Origin: Candidatus Uhrbacteria bacterium
Lineage (GTDB): Bacteria > Patescibacteriota > Patescibacteriia > JACQRZ01
Reading direction: 5' to 3'
Length of the DNA stretch: 36,127 bases
Assembly (NCBI GenBank): GCA_016206175.1
Contig: JACQSB010000005.1
Location: 1-36,127 of the forward strand
Made by a program: the position numbers and the translations under genes. Below, piece after piece: positions 1 to 9,255 of this stretch. Positions within the stretch are counted from its first letter, which is position 1. The number at the start of each line of letters is the position of its first letter. A model generated the notes under the pieces. That model worked only from the letters and a program-made list of their open reading frames with translations. It searched no databases and had not been told where the DNA came from.

Positions 1-47
1 ATATTATCTCATTTATCGATAATCTTATAGAAGAATAGTATTTGCGT

Positions 48-1520
48 ATGTACAAACAGTTTGAACGCACCCTTACATTTGACGATGTCCTTCTCGTGCC
101 TCAAGAATCAGATGCGCTGCCATCAGATGCTGCTATTACATCTCGCCTTACGAGAAAGATCAATCTGAATATCCCATTCGTGAGCGCCGCCATGGATACG
201 GTGAGTGAACATCGGATGGCGATCGCCATGGCTCTTGCCGGCGGTATTGGAGTCATCCATAAAAACCTTTCGGTCGAAGAACAAGTAAACGAAGTGAAAA
301 AGGTCAAGCGCTTTCGAAATGGCTTTATTCAAAATCCCGTTGTAGTCCAGCCGTCGGACAGTATCGCCCGCGTTGTTCAGATCAGAAGCGAATTAGGATA
401 CAAGAAGATTCCCGTAGTTGATACTGACGGCAAGCTTGTCGGCCTTATCTCCGATGTTGATTATGCATTGCCAAAACATACGGAGCTTTCGGTCAAAGAT
501 CGTATGGTGCCGATAAAAAACTTAGTCGTAGGTACTAGCACGATGGCGCTTTCGCAGGCACAAGAGATGCTTCTCGAGCATCGCTTGCGGGTGCTGTGTG
601 TCGTGGGCGAGGATGGCAGGCTTGCAAGCATAGTCACACGGAGAGATATTGAAAATAATAGCGAGTATCAAGATTCGCTCAAAAATGAACAGGGGCAACT
701 TCGCGTCGCGGCAGCTATCGGAATCGGTAACAATGGATTTCAGCGTGCCGAGGCTCTCCATGAAGCCGGAGTTGATGTGCTTGTCATAGACACCGCCCAT
801 GGGCACTCGAAAAACGTGATAGAGACAGTGCGCAGACTTAAAAGGGCATTCCCCCGTCAGCAGCTGATTGCCGGCAACATTGCAACGGCACAAGCAGCCA
901 TTGTGTTATCCGAGGCGGGGGTGGATGCAGTAAAAGTTGGGATCGGACCGGGGTCGATCTGCACAACGCGCATTATTGCAGGTGTTGGAGTGCCCCAGCT
1001 GTCCGCCATTCTAGACGTGAAACGCGGCATCAAACAGAGCAAGAAAAATATTCCGCTCATATCAGACGGAGGCATTTCTTCATCCGGCGATATTGTAAAA
1101 GCGCTTGCAGCTGGAGCAGATAGCGTGATGATGGGCAATATGCTCGCAGGTACCGAAGAAGCGCCGGGACGCGTTGAGCTGACTACTGAAGGCACCTTCA
1201 AGGTCTATCGAGGAATGGGGAGTATTGAAGCGATGGAACGGGGGAGTAAGGATCGATACGGACAGGGTAATGTCACCGAGAAAAGAAAATTCGTACCCGA
1301 AGGAGTGACGGGCCGTGTGCCCTATAAAGGGCCGGTTAGCAGAGTACTCTACCAGCTTGCGGGAGGTGTACGGAGCGGGCTTGGGTATGTGGGGGCGCAT
1401 ACCATTACACAGCTGCAAAAGAAAGCGCGCTTCGTGACGATAACATCAGCGAGCTTATCGGAGAGCCATCCTCATAATCTGTCGAGGATCGAGAGCGCGC
1501 CAAACTATACTGTTGACTAG
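48..1520 (+). CDS. guaB: IMP dehydrogenase with CBS domain pair (ORF opens at 42; M at 48 gives MYKQFERTLTFDDVLL)
   Basis: LTFDDVLLVP N-terminus; CBS-like insert (IPVVDTDGKLVGLISDVDY); catalytic loop GIGPGSICTTRIIAGVGVPQ; YRGMGS flap motif. Confidence 0.97.
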   Translation: MYKQFERTLTFDDVLLVPQESDALPSDAAITSRLTRKINLNIPFVSAAMDTVSEHRMAIAMALAGGIGVIHKNLSVEEQVNEVKKVKRFRNGFIQNPVVVQPSDSIARVVQIRSELGYKKIPVVDTDGKLVGLISDVDYALPKHTELSVKDRMVPIKNLVVGTSTMALSQAQEMLLEHRLRVLCVVGEDGRLASIVTRRDIENNSEYQDSLKNEQGQLRVAAAIGIGNNGFQRAEALHEAGVDVLVIDTAHGHSKNVIETVRRLKRAFPRQQLIAGNIATAQAAIVLSEAGVDAVKVGIGPGSICTTRIIAGVGVPQLSAILDVKRGIKQSKKNIPLISDGGISSSGDIVKALAAGADSVMMGNMLAGTEEAPGRVELTTEGTFKVYRGMGSIEAMERGSKDRYGQGNVTEKRKFVPEGVTGRVPYKGPVSRVLYQLAGGVRSGLGYVGAHTITQLQKKARFVTITSASLSESHPHNLSRIESAPNYTVD

Positions 1521-3040
1521 TGCCGGAAGCAGCGAATGCCGGTAAAGACCATGGCGATGCCATGCTCATTGCAAGCAGCAATCACATCTTGATCTTTTAG
1601 CGAACCCCCGGGCTGGATCACAGCCTTAATGCCAGTGGCAGCTATTTCATCAATGCTGTCGCGGAATGGGAAAAAGGCATCTGACGCGAGTACAGCGCCA
1701 TGAAGCGAGGAGGTACTTTTTTGAATGGCATGGCGCACAGAATCAATGCGCGATACAAGTCCACAGCCGATCCCGATCGTTACACCATTTTTGTACAGTA
1801 TAATCGCGTTTGATTTTGCATGTTTTACGACCTTCCACGCATTGAGGAGGTCTGCAATTTCGTGATCTGTCGGTACCTTTTCCGTCACAAAGCGCAAATC
1901 TTCTTTTTGTATCTTCGAGTGGTCTGTTTGCTGCGCGAGCAGGCCCCCGAGACATGATCGGTATTCATATGCTTGCCGGATATTTCCAATTAAGGTAAGT
2001 ACGCGGAGATTTTTTTTCTGCAGAAACGTTTCATGTGCAGCATCGTCATAGGCAGGCGCAACAATGACCTCAAAAAAAGTTTTTGCGATTTCATCCGCGA
2101 TTTCTTTTGTACAAGTTCCGTTCATTGCGATAATGCCGCCGAATGCTGAGAGAGGATCAGCGGCATGCGCTGCGCGGAACGCAGCGATATGGGTTGAAGC
2201 AACAGCTACACCGCAGGGATTTGTGTGTTTGACGATTACACACGCGGGTTCCGAAAATTCTTGGCAGAGCCGCAGTGCTGCGTCGGTATCGAGGATGTTG
2301 TTATAAGACAGTTCTTTCCCTTGGTGCTGTTTGATCGTATCATTCAACATCTTGCCTGCTGGACCGTAATACGCCGCGCTTTGATGGGGGTTTTCTCCGT
2401 ATCGCAGCGATACTAATTTTGTATAACTAAGATTAAGCGTCTCATCCAGAGCCGTTTGTGAAAAGTATTGTGATATCACTGTATCATAGGATGCCGTATG
2501 GGAAAAAGCTTTTGCGGCAAGACGTTTGCGCTCGTCAAAAGAAATCCCCCCCTTTGTAATCATATCCGCCAGCGATTCGTAATCTGTTGTATCTACCGCA
2601 ACGCAAACCCATTCATAGTTTTTTGCCGCGCTCCGTATCATCGATGGTCCGCCGATGTCGATTTGTTCCCACGCTTGCTTTTCAGTGCACTGCGGGTCAG
2701 AAACAGTTTTTGCAAACGGGTATAGGTTGCATATAACCAAATCAATCCACTGGATTCCCCGTTTTGCAGCAATTTCAGCATCGATATCCCGCCGTCCAAG
2801 AATGCCGCCATGCACGCGGGGATGCAATGTCTTGACGCGGCCATCCATCATTTCGGGAAACTCGGTATACTCGGCAACATCGCGGATGGGAATGCTTGCC
2901 TCTCGGAGAGTCTTTGCTGTTCCTCCGGTGGAGAGTATCTCCGCACCGTTTTGATGCAATATGTTTGCAAGCTGAACGATCCCCCTTTTATCAGATACGG
3001 ATATCAGTGCACGTTTCACTGTGAGCGGAGCGGTATTCAT
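1517..3040 (-). CDS. purH: Bifunctional AICAR formyltransferase / IMP cyclohydrolase
   Basis: ALISVSDKRGIVQLA; GRVKTLHPRVHGGIL; SLRYGENPHQSAAYYG; KHTNPCGVAVA; VLASDAFFPFRDSIDEIAATGIKAVIQPGGS; terminal VFTGIRCFRH. Confidence 0.97.
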   Translation of the reverse strand: MNTAPLTVKRALISVSDKRGIVQLANILHQNGAEILSTGGTAKTLREASIPIRDVAEYTEFPEMMDGRVKTLHPRVHGGILGRRDIDAEIAAKRGIQWIDLVICNLYPFAKTVSDPQCTEKQAWEQIDIGGPSMIRSAAKNYEWVCVAVDTTDYESLADMITKGGISFDERKRLAAKAFSHTASYDTVISQYFSQTALDETLNLSYTKLVSLRYGENPHQSAAYYGPAGKMLNDTIKQHQGKELSYNNILDTDAALRLCQEFSEPACVIVKHTNPCGVAVASTHIAAFRAAHAADPLSAFGGIIAMNGTCTKEIADEIAKTFFEVIVAPAYDDAAHETFLQKKNLRVLTLIGNIRQAYEYRSCLGGLLAQQTDHSKIQKEDLRFVTEKVPTDHEIADLLNAWKVVKHAKSNAIILYKNGVTIGIGCGLVSRIDSVRHAIQKSTSSLHGAVLASDAFFPFRDSIDEIAATGIKAVIQPGGSLKDQDVIAACNEHGIAMVFTGIRCFRH

Positions 3041-3621
3041 ACGGTGTTTCTATTATTTTTATTCCATGCGCGCAATACTTCAATAAGGGTCTCCCCTTCG
3101 AGTTGTTGGACTTTTTGTTTCAGAGTTTCTGCCGTATCATTTTGCAAAACATCACATTTTTTTTGAAGAAGAATTTTTCCGGTATCCACACCTTCATCAA
3201 CGAGATGGACAGTGCACCCTGTTTTTGCGACTCCAGCATCAAGCACAGCCTGATGTACATTTAGATCCATGCCACCGGCGAATGCCGGTAGGAGTGAAGG
3301 ATGGACGTTGATGATTTTATCTTTGAATTCTCGCACAAACCCAACGGATAGGATGCGCATGTATCCGATCAATAGAATCACATCAGGTTTGAAGCGCTGC
3401 AGCAGTTGTTTTAAGTCGTTGTCAAACGTTTCTCGCGTTTTTCCTTTTGGATCAAGAAAGAACGCAGGTATCCCATGCCGCTTTGCGCGTTCCAGGATAA
3501 AGGCATCCTTGCGGTCAGAAGCGACAACTTCTATCGAAGCATCAAGAATTCCATCTTTAATCGCTGCAATGATTGCTTCCATATCCGTGCCTTTTGTTGA
3601 TCCAAGAATTGCGAGTTTCAT
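3037..3621 (-). CDS. purN: Phosphoribosylglycinamide formyltransferase (ORF opens at 3696 inside purD; MKLAILGSTKG at 3621 is the likely start)
   Basis: NVHPSLLPAFAGG, GCTVHLVDEGVDTGKIL; 4-nt overlap with the purH start. Confidence 0.92.
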   Translation of the reverse strand: MKLAILGSTKGTDMEAIIAAIKDGILDASIEVVASDRKDAFILERAKRHGIPAFFLDPKGKTRETFDNDLKQLLQRFKPDVILLIGYMRILSVGFVREFKDKIINVHPSLLPAFAGGMDLNVHQAVLDAGVAKTGCTVHLVDEGVDTGKILLQKKCDVLQNDTAETLKQKVQQLEGETLIEVLRAWNKNNRNTV

Positions 3622-3676
3622 AATATGAGATCCATCAGCCGACCGTTTGATAGCATCTATGTGTTGTCGCCTTGCA

Positions 3677-5011
3677 TTAGGTCTCATGCCAGGCATACGA
3701 CCGCAAAATTTTCATAGTATCGATTCGCTTCTCCACAAGCATTGGCGAGCCGATATCAGGACGATGGAAAAAGGGACCCCCAACAGCAGAAATCATCTCT
3801 TCTGCAATGTCGGCAGCTTGCGTAATAGTCGGAGCTTTACCAAGTACCGCAAGCGTGCGCGAACCGGTCCCGTAGAATACTCCGCCCTTTTCATCAATAC
3901 CCGCATAATATACATCTACTTCCTTCGGCAAGGCAGAAATATCTATTTTACCACCCTTCATGGGATTATCCGGGTATCCTTCCGGAACCGCATATTTGCA
4001 AACGGTAGCTACATGATCGAAGTTAATCGGTAGCTGTGCAAGCGTTCCTTCAATGATATGGCGGCAAACTTCGACAAAGTCAGTCTGTAAGATACCCAAT
4101 GCATTGATTGACTCCGGATCGCCAAAGCGTGCATTAAACTCAATGAGTTTTACTCCATTACGCGTTGCCATGAATCCTCCGTACAGGATCCCCGTATACC
4201 GCTCTCCGACAGTGTCGCAGAGCACTTTTAGGGACGCTTCATTGATCTTGCGCGCCTCGTTGATATCCGATTCGGCAAGGAACGGCAGAGAATGGTTTGC
4301 ATCAGATATCGATCCCATACCACCGGTGTTTGGACCTTCGTCATTCACAAATGCGCGCTTGTAATCTTGCACTGCCGGCATGTGTGCAAGCGTTATCCCA
4401 TCAGTGAAACTCATAAGGGAAAACTCAACACCAACACATTTCTCTTCAATGACAAAGGGCGATTCCGCAGCGATCAGCTCTTCACAGTATCTAAGAGCTG
4501 ATGGGATATCCGGCAGATGGTCACCGGATACCTTGACGCCCTTCCCGCTCATCAAACCATCGGCTTTGATCACAAATCCATCCCGCAGCTTTGTGAGCAA
4601 TTCAGCCGCACCATCCATCGTATGGAACACTTGATAGTGCGGGATTCCTGGAACAGAAGCAGAGAAAAGTAAATCTCTGGCATAACTTTTACTTGTCTCT
4701 ATCCTTGCCAGTGATTTTTTTGGGCCGATACACGGAATGCCTATGGCTTCCAACGCATCAGCTACTCCAGCTTCCAATGCTGACTCCGGACCAATGATTA
4801 CAAAATCAATTTTCTTGCTAAGAGCGTATTCGGTAATTTTGTCTGTCGCGGTGAGCGAGCCAATAAGGTAATCGCTGCTTACTGTTTGAATGCCAGGATT
4901 TCGAGATGTGCCAAGGCAGTATAATTCAATTTTTTCGCGGGAACGAACGCATGCTTTCGTAATCGCATGTTCCCGCCCGCCGGATCCGATTATAAGGATT
5001 CGTGTTGGCAT
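3677..5011 (-). CDS. purD: Phosphoribosylamine-glycine ligase (GAR synthetase)
   Basis: ILIIGSGGREHAI N-terminus; FVIKADGLMSGKGV ATP-grasp motif; NTGGMGS; EFNARFGDPE. Confidence 0.95.
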   Translation of the reverse strand: MPTRILIIGSGGREHAITKACVRSREKIELYCLGTSRNPGIQTVSSDYLIGSLTATDKITEYALSKKIDFVIIGPESALEAGVADALEAIGIPCIGPKKSLARIETSKSYARDLLFSASVPGIPHYQVFHTMDGAAELLTKLRDGFVIKADGLMSGKGVKVSGDHLPDIPSALRYCEELIAAESPFVIEEKCVGVEFSLMSFTDGITLAHMPAVQDYKRAFVNDEGPNTGGMGSISDANHSLPFLAESDINEARKINEASLKVLCDTVGERYTGILYGGFMATRNGVKLIEFNARFGDPESINALGILQTDFVEVCRHIIEGTLAQLPINFDHVATVCKYAVPEGYPDNPMKGGKIDISALPKEVDVYYAGIDEKGGVFYGTGSRTLAVLGKAPTITQAADIAEEMISAVGGPFFHRPDIGSPMLVEKRIDTMKILRSYAWHET

Positions 5012-5017
5012 GAAGTG

Positions 5018-6481
5018 TTAAACAGTGTTCATTACCTTTTCCTGTTCGAACTTTTCAATTTCTTCGATAAAAATGTCATTTGTAACATACCAACCGTCAA
5101 GATACGGCATCGATGGCCGGTCAATATGATGTTTTCCTTTGCGTGTCACAGCCTCAATAAGGTCCTCAATCGTTTGGTAGAGTAAAATATCTGCGCCAAT
5201 GAAATCTTTAATTTCGTCTTCTGTCATATTGGCAGCGATTAATTCAGCCCGAGATGGCATATCTATGCCATAAAAATCAGGATATTTGACAGGAGGACAG
5301 GCCGAGGCAAAGTAGACCTTGCGTGCTCCTGCGTGGCGCATCAATTTTACGATTTCTTTGCTGGTGTTTCCTCGCACAATCGAATCGTCCACCAGCAATA
5401 CGTCCTTCCCGCGGATTTCAATTTCCTGCGGAGAAAGTTTTTGGAGAATAGATTTTCGCCGGATATCCTGCCCTGGCATGATAAATGTGCGTCCGACAAA
5501 TTGATTTTTATACAGCCCTTCGGAGTATCTCACGCCAAGTTCATGCGCCATGCTTAATGCAGCGGTGTTTGAAGTAAATGGAATGGGTATGACAACATCC
5601 GGCATTATTTTGGGGTATCGTTCTTTCCACCGCTTGCCGAGATTTTGCCCCATACGAAGGCGTGAGCGGTATACGCTTACGTCGTTGATAATACTGTCAG
5701 GCCGCGAGAGATACACGTATTCGAAAATACAGGGAGTGAAAAGTTCGTTACGCAGCGTGCGCCGCTGTATCTTTCCCAGCTCATCCACATACACGACTTC
5801 TCCGGGCGCCACATCTCCCATAAGCTCAAAGCCAAGCGGATAGTACATCGTGTTCTCGGAAGAAAATATATAATCTGTCGTGCCATCATGATTTTTGCGC
5901 TCTCCGTAGACAAACGGGCGGATCCCATGCGGATCGCGAAACGCAAACATGCCTCTCCCGGCAATCATGCCGATGACAGAATAGGCGCCGCGCGCTCTAT
6001 CAAATACTGATTCCACGGCATTGCAGATATTTTCAAACATCGGATCTTCCGGATTGAGAGATTGCAGTTTTGCTGCAAAGATATGCTGGATCACTTCAAG
6101 GTCAGACGAAGAGTTGCAGTGTCTCCGATCCTTAATGAGAAGTTCGCGCTTAAGCTCCGCATAATTTGTCAAATCTCCGTTATGCGCCAGAGCGATGCCA
6201 TACGGCGAAGAAATAGAAAACGGCTGAGCGTTCTCTACACTTGATTTTGACCCAGCCGTTGGATAGCGTGTGTGGCCGATGCCCCATGACCCTTTTAGGC
6301 GATCGATCGAGTCTTGATCAAAGACTTCCCGGACATAGCCCGGTCCTTTCACGATGTGGAATTGATTGCTAAAGGTTGCAATGCCGGCAGCATCCTGTCC
6401 CCGATGCTGAAGATGAATCAGGGATTCATAGATTTCTGTTGCTACCGATTTACGGGAGAAGATTCCGACGATGCCGCACAT
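5018..6481 (-). CDS. purF: Amidophosphoribosyltransferase
   Basis: MCGIVGIFS (Cys2 Ntn nucleophile); LQHRGQDAAGIAT; PRPP loop VLLVDDSIVRGNTSKEIV; ACPPVKYPDFYGIDMPSR. Confidence 0.97.
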   Translation of the reverse strand: MCGIVGIFSRKSVATEIYESLIHLQHRGQDAAGIATFSNQFHIVKGPGYVREVFDQDSIDRLKGSWGIGHTRYPTAGSKSSVENAQPFSISSPYGIALAHNGDLTNYAELKRELLIKDRRHCNSSSDLEVIQHIFAAKLQSLNPEDPMFENICNAVESVFDRARGAYSVIGMIAGRGMFAFRDPHGIRPFVYGERKNHDGTTDYIFSSENTMYYPLGFELMGDVAPGEVVYVDELGKIQRRTLRNELFTPCIFEYVYLSRPDSIINDVSVYRSRLRMGQNLGKRWKERYPKIMPDVVIPIPFTSNTAALSMAHELGVRYSEGLYKNQFVGRTFIMPGQDIRRKSILQKLSPQEIEIRGKDVLLVDDSIVRGNTSKEIVKLMRHAGARKVYFASACPPVKYPDFYGIDMPSRAELIAANMTEDEIKDFIGADILLYQTIEDLIEAVTRKGKHHIDRPSMPYLDGWYVTNDIFIEEIEKFEQEKVMNTV

Positions 6482-6498
6482 AGATAGGGTATGGGGGG

Positions 6499-7878
6499 TT
6501 AGGGCATAGGGATTAGTGAAGCAAGTTTTGCTGCGTATCCGATGTAGCGTTGTGGGCTCAATTTTTTGAGAAGCAACTTGTCCTTGCTTGGTAGCGGGAG
6601 GTCGTCAATTAAAACATGGTAGTCCTCCTGCGAAAAAGCCATGCCCCGAGTTTTATTCTTAACAATTTCGTAAGCATCTTGTTTTCCGGCTTTACGCAGC
6701 AGCGTCTGGATAGCCTCCGCAAGGACTTCCCAGTGCACATCAAGTTCATGCGATAATGACTGCCTATTGGGAGTGATCCGCTCGAGCCCAGAGATGATAG
6801 TATGGCACGCTGTGAACGAATGCGCAAGCGCACATCCTTGCGTGCGGATCAGTGTACTGCCGGATAGGTCGCGTTGAAGACGTGACACAGGTAGAGCGGA
6901 AGCTAGGTGATAGAGTTGCGCATTTGCAGCGCCAAGATTGCCCTCTGCATTTTCAAACTGTATCGGATTGATCTTGTGCGGCATGGTGCTGGACCCCACT
7001 TCTTTGGAGAGCCTGCGCAATCGCAAATGGCCGCGCATGCAGTACAGCCAGATATCGCGTACAAGATCAAGGAGGATCGTATTGATTTGCGATATACGCA
7101 GATAATTTGCCGCAAGAGCATCTCCATTTTCGATCTGCGTCGTATGCAAGGTTGGGAGAAGACCAAAACTTTTCAAGAAATTGGCAGAAAATTTCATCCA
7201 GTCAACATTCGGGTAGGCAATCACGTGTGCCGCCCATGTGCCAACGGCTCCGTTGAATTTTCCGGAATACTCATGATCACAGAGAGCTTCAAGTTGTCGT
7301 GAGAGGCGGTATGCAAATACTGATATCTCTTTTCCTAGTGTAGTCGGGCTCGCGCTCTGTCCATGGGTGAGAGATAAGAGGGGAATGTCCGACCATTGGT
7401 GAGATAAGGTATACAATTTTTTATGCAGTTGCCGCAACAACGGAACGTATGCGTTGCGTATTGCATCACGCCACATCAGTGTGTATGCGATATTATTCAC
7501 ATCTTCAGATGTCAGGGCGAAATGAAGGAATGGCAGCAGGTGTTTTGCGTCAAGATCGGTGATTTTTTTCTGTAAAAAATACTCAATTGCCTTAACATCG
7601 TGATTCGTTTTTTTCTCAAGCTGTTTTATTTTTTTTGCATCGGCCAGAGAAAAATCTTTGACAATATCACGGAGCTTTTTTTGCAGATCGCGTGAAATCG
7701 GTTTGCACTCTCTGACTTCCTTTTGAAAACTGAACGCAATAAGATATTCAATCTCGACAAGGCAGCGGTATTTCATGAGTGCATATTCGGAAAGATATGC
7801 TCGTAATGGTTCTGTACGGTGCGCGTATCGTCCGTCAAGCGGCGAGATCGCTGTGAGAGGTGAGAGCGGCAGTTTCAT
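6499..7878 (-). CDS. purB: Adenylosuccinate lyase (E. coli-like long form)
   Basis: LTAISPLDGRYAHRTEPLRAYLSEYALMKYR; THGQSASPTTLGKE; signature GSSTMPHKINPIQFENAEGNL. Confidence 0.97.
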   Translation of the reverse strand: MKLPLSPLTAISPLDGRYAHRTEPLRAYLSEYALMKYRCLVEIEYLIAFSFQKEVRECKPISRDLQKKLRDIVKDFSLADAKKIKQLEKKTNHDVKAIEYFLQKKITDLDAKHLLPFLHFALTSEDVNNIAYTLMWRDAIRNAYVPLLRQLHKKLYTLSHQWSDIPLLSLTHGQSASPTTLGKEISVFAYRLSRQLEALCDHEYSGKFNGAVGTWAAHVIAYPNVDWMKFSANFLKSFGLLPTLHTTQIENGDALAANYLRISQINTILLDLVRDIWLYCMRGHLRLRRLSKEVGSSTMPHKINPIQFENAEGNLGAANAQLYHLASALPVSRLQRDLSGSTLIRTQGCALAHSFTACHTIISGLERITPNRQSLSHELDVHWEVLAEAIQTLLRKAGKQDAYEIVKNKTRGMAFSQEDYHVLIDDLPLPSKDKLLLKKLSPQRYIGYAAKLASLIPMP

Positions 7879-8393
7879 TTCTTTTTCAGATACGCGTGAT
7901 AGCCGAGGCGTTTGAGACCGGCAGCTTTTTGCTGAACCGTTTTTTCCATGGATTCATGATAAGCCTCAAGCAGATGCTGAACTCGTGGATCCCAAACGGC
8001 AAGCATTCGGACACTGATCAATGCCGCATTGCCGGCATTGTTGATACCGACAGTCGCTACCGGTACGCCAAGAGGCATCTGTACAATTGAAAGCAGCGAG
8101 TCGATGCCCTTGAAGGATCGAGTTATGATTGGTACGCCAATGACAGGCACGGTCGTCAGCGCGGCTGCAACTCCCGGCAGATGCGCCGCTCCGCCTGCTC
8201 CAGCAATGACCGCTTTGATGCCGCGGGAAGATAAGGTTGCGGCATACGCTGCCATTCTTTTCGGCGAACGGTGCGCCGATACTACCGTAATTTCATAGGG
8301 AATTTTAAATTCATCTAATATGCGCGCGGCTTCACTCATGATGTTTAGATCAGAGTCAGACCCCATAATAATGGATACAATCGGTTTTTTCAT
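7875..8393 (-). CDS. purE: N5-carboxyaminoimidazole ribonucleotide mutase, class I PurE
   Basis: IIMGSDSDLNIMSEAARIL; VVSAHRSPKRM; GAGGAAHLPGVAAALTTVPVIGVP; SLLSIVQMPLGVPVATVGI. SAHR and SLLSIVQMP indicate class I. Confidence 0.96.
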   Translation of the reverse strand: MKKPIVSIIMGSDSDLNIMSEAARILDEFKIPYEITVVSAHRSPKRMAAYAATLSSRGIKAVIAGAGGAAHLPGVAAALTTVPVIGVPIITRSFKGIDSLLSIVQMPLGVPVATVGINNAGNAALISVRMLAVWDPRVQHLLEAYHESMEKTVQQKAAGLKRLGYHAYLKKK

Positions 8394-8402
8394 ACGGATA
8401 TG

Positions 8403-9248
8403 TTATATTGAATGGTTTTTGTTTTCACTCATAGTATTACCTATGCGGCGAGAATCGGCAAACATTGGCTTCAGACGAGGTCGTTTTGGGGGCAGAGAAC
8501 ACACCAGACGTACGTGTTCCTCAAATTGGCTTATCGTACATGATTTAATCGTATGAGCGCCGCTCTCATGCACATGGGGAATGATACTGAGGACAAAAAT
8601 ATCTTTTTTTTCCGTTGCAACAAATTCGATTGATATGACGCCAACATAGCGAAGCGATTCCGCGATGCGCCGTGAGATGCTTTTGATTTTTCTTGCGTCG
8701 CCCGTCGATAGTTGCGCACGCACAGAAATGATGTCGACATTTTTACCTTTCATAGCTATTTCTGTCGTCGGAAAATAAAAGAGCCTGCCATCATGCGCGC
8801 GACCGAGAGGAAGGATATACTTGCGGTGATGTGCAGCAGATTTTCGTTTTGCCGCAGCCGGGACAACAGGTATCTGGAGCGATGTCAAAAACTGCTGCAG
8901 AAATAATGAATCTTGCGTAATTGAAAATGTTTCAGGACTTGGATGGATTGGTATGACAGCGGCATACTTTCGCAGGATGCCGACATCGCAGGTATCGCTT
9001 ACATAGGTGAGATGGGTAGATGCCGCAATGAGCGCGCGGATCGAGTGTTCGTCGTTGAGTGCGCCGGTAAAGGGGAAATCACAGATGCGTAGCGCCGGCG
9101 CGCGCGACGAGGGATCTAATATAGCTGTTTTAACACCAATGGCATGCGCAGCTTGAACAATGAGGGATCCGAGAGATCCGCCGCCAAGAATGCCAAGAAC
9201 AAGTGAGTCGGCTGGTATATTACATTTACTATGCGATTCGCAACCCAT
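8403..9248 (-). CDS. purK: PurK-like protein (5-(carboxyamino)imidazole ribonucleotide synthase fold), lacking the ATP-grasp A-subdomain and C-terminal domain; possible pseudoenzyme
   Basis: LGILGGGSLGSLIVQAAHAIGV; IHPSPETFSITQDSLFLQQFLTSLQIPVVP; SRRIAESLRYVGVISIEFV; HTIKSCTISQFEEHVRLV. Position in the operon next to purE. 281 aa against ~355-390 aa for typical PurK. Confidence 0.8.
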   Translation of the reverse strand: MGCESHSKCNIPADSLVLGILGGGSLGSLIVQAAHAIGVKTAILDPSSRAPALRICDFPFTGALNDEHSIRALIAASTHLTYVSDTCDVGILRKYAAVIPIHPSPETFSITQDSLFLQQFLTSLQIPVVPAAAKRKSAAHHRKYILPLGRAHDGRLFYFPTTEIAMKGKNVDIISVRAQLSTGDARKIKSISRRIAESLRYVGVISIEFVATEKKDIFVLSIIPHVHESGAHTIKSCTISQFEEHVRLVCSLPPKRPRLKPMFADSRRIGNTMSENKNHSI

Positions 9249-9255
9249 TGTTGTG

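Noticed and set aside
13-22. TTATCGATAA palindrome upstream of guaB as a regulatory site
   Set aside because: AT-rich 10-bp palindromes are common by chance, and the upstream region is cut by the window edge.
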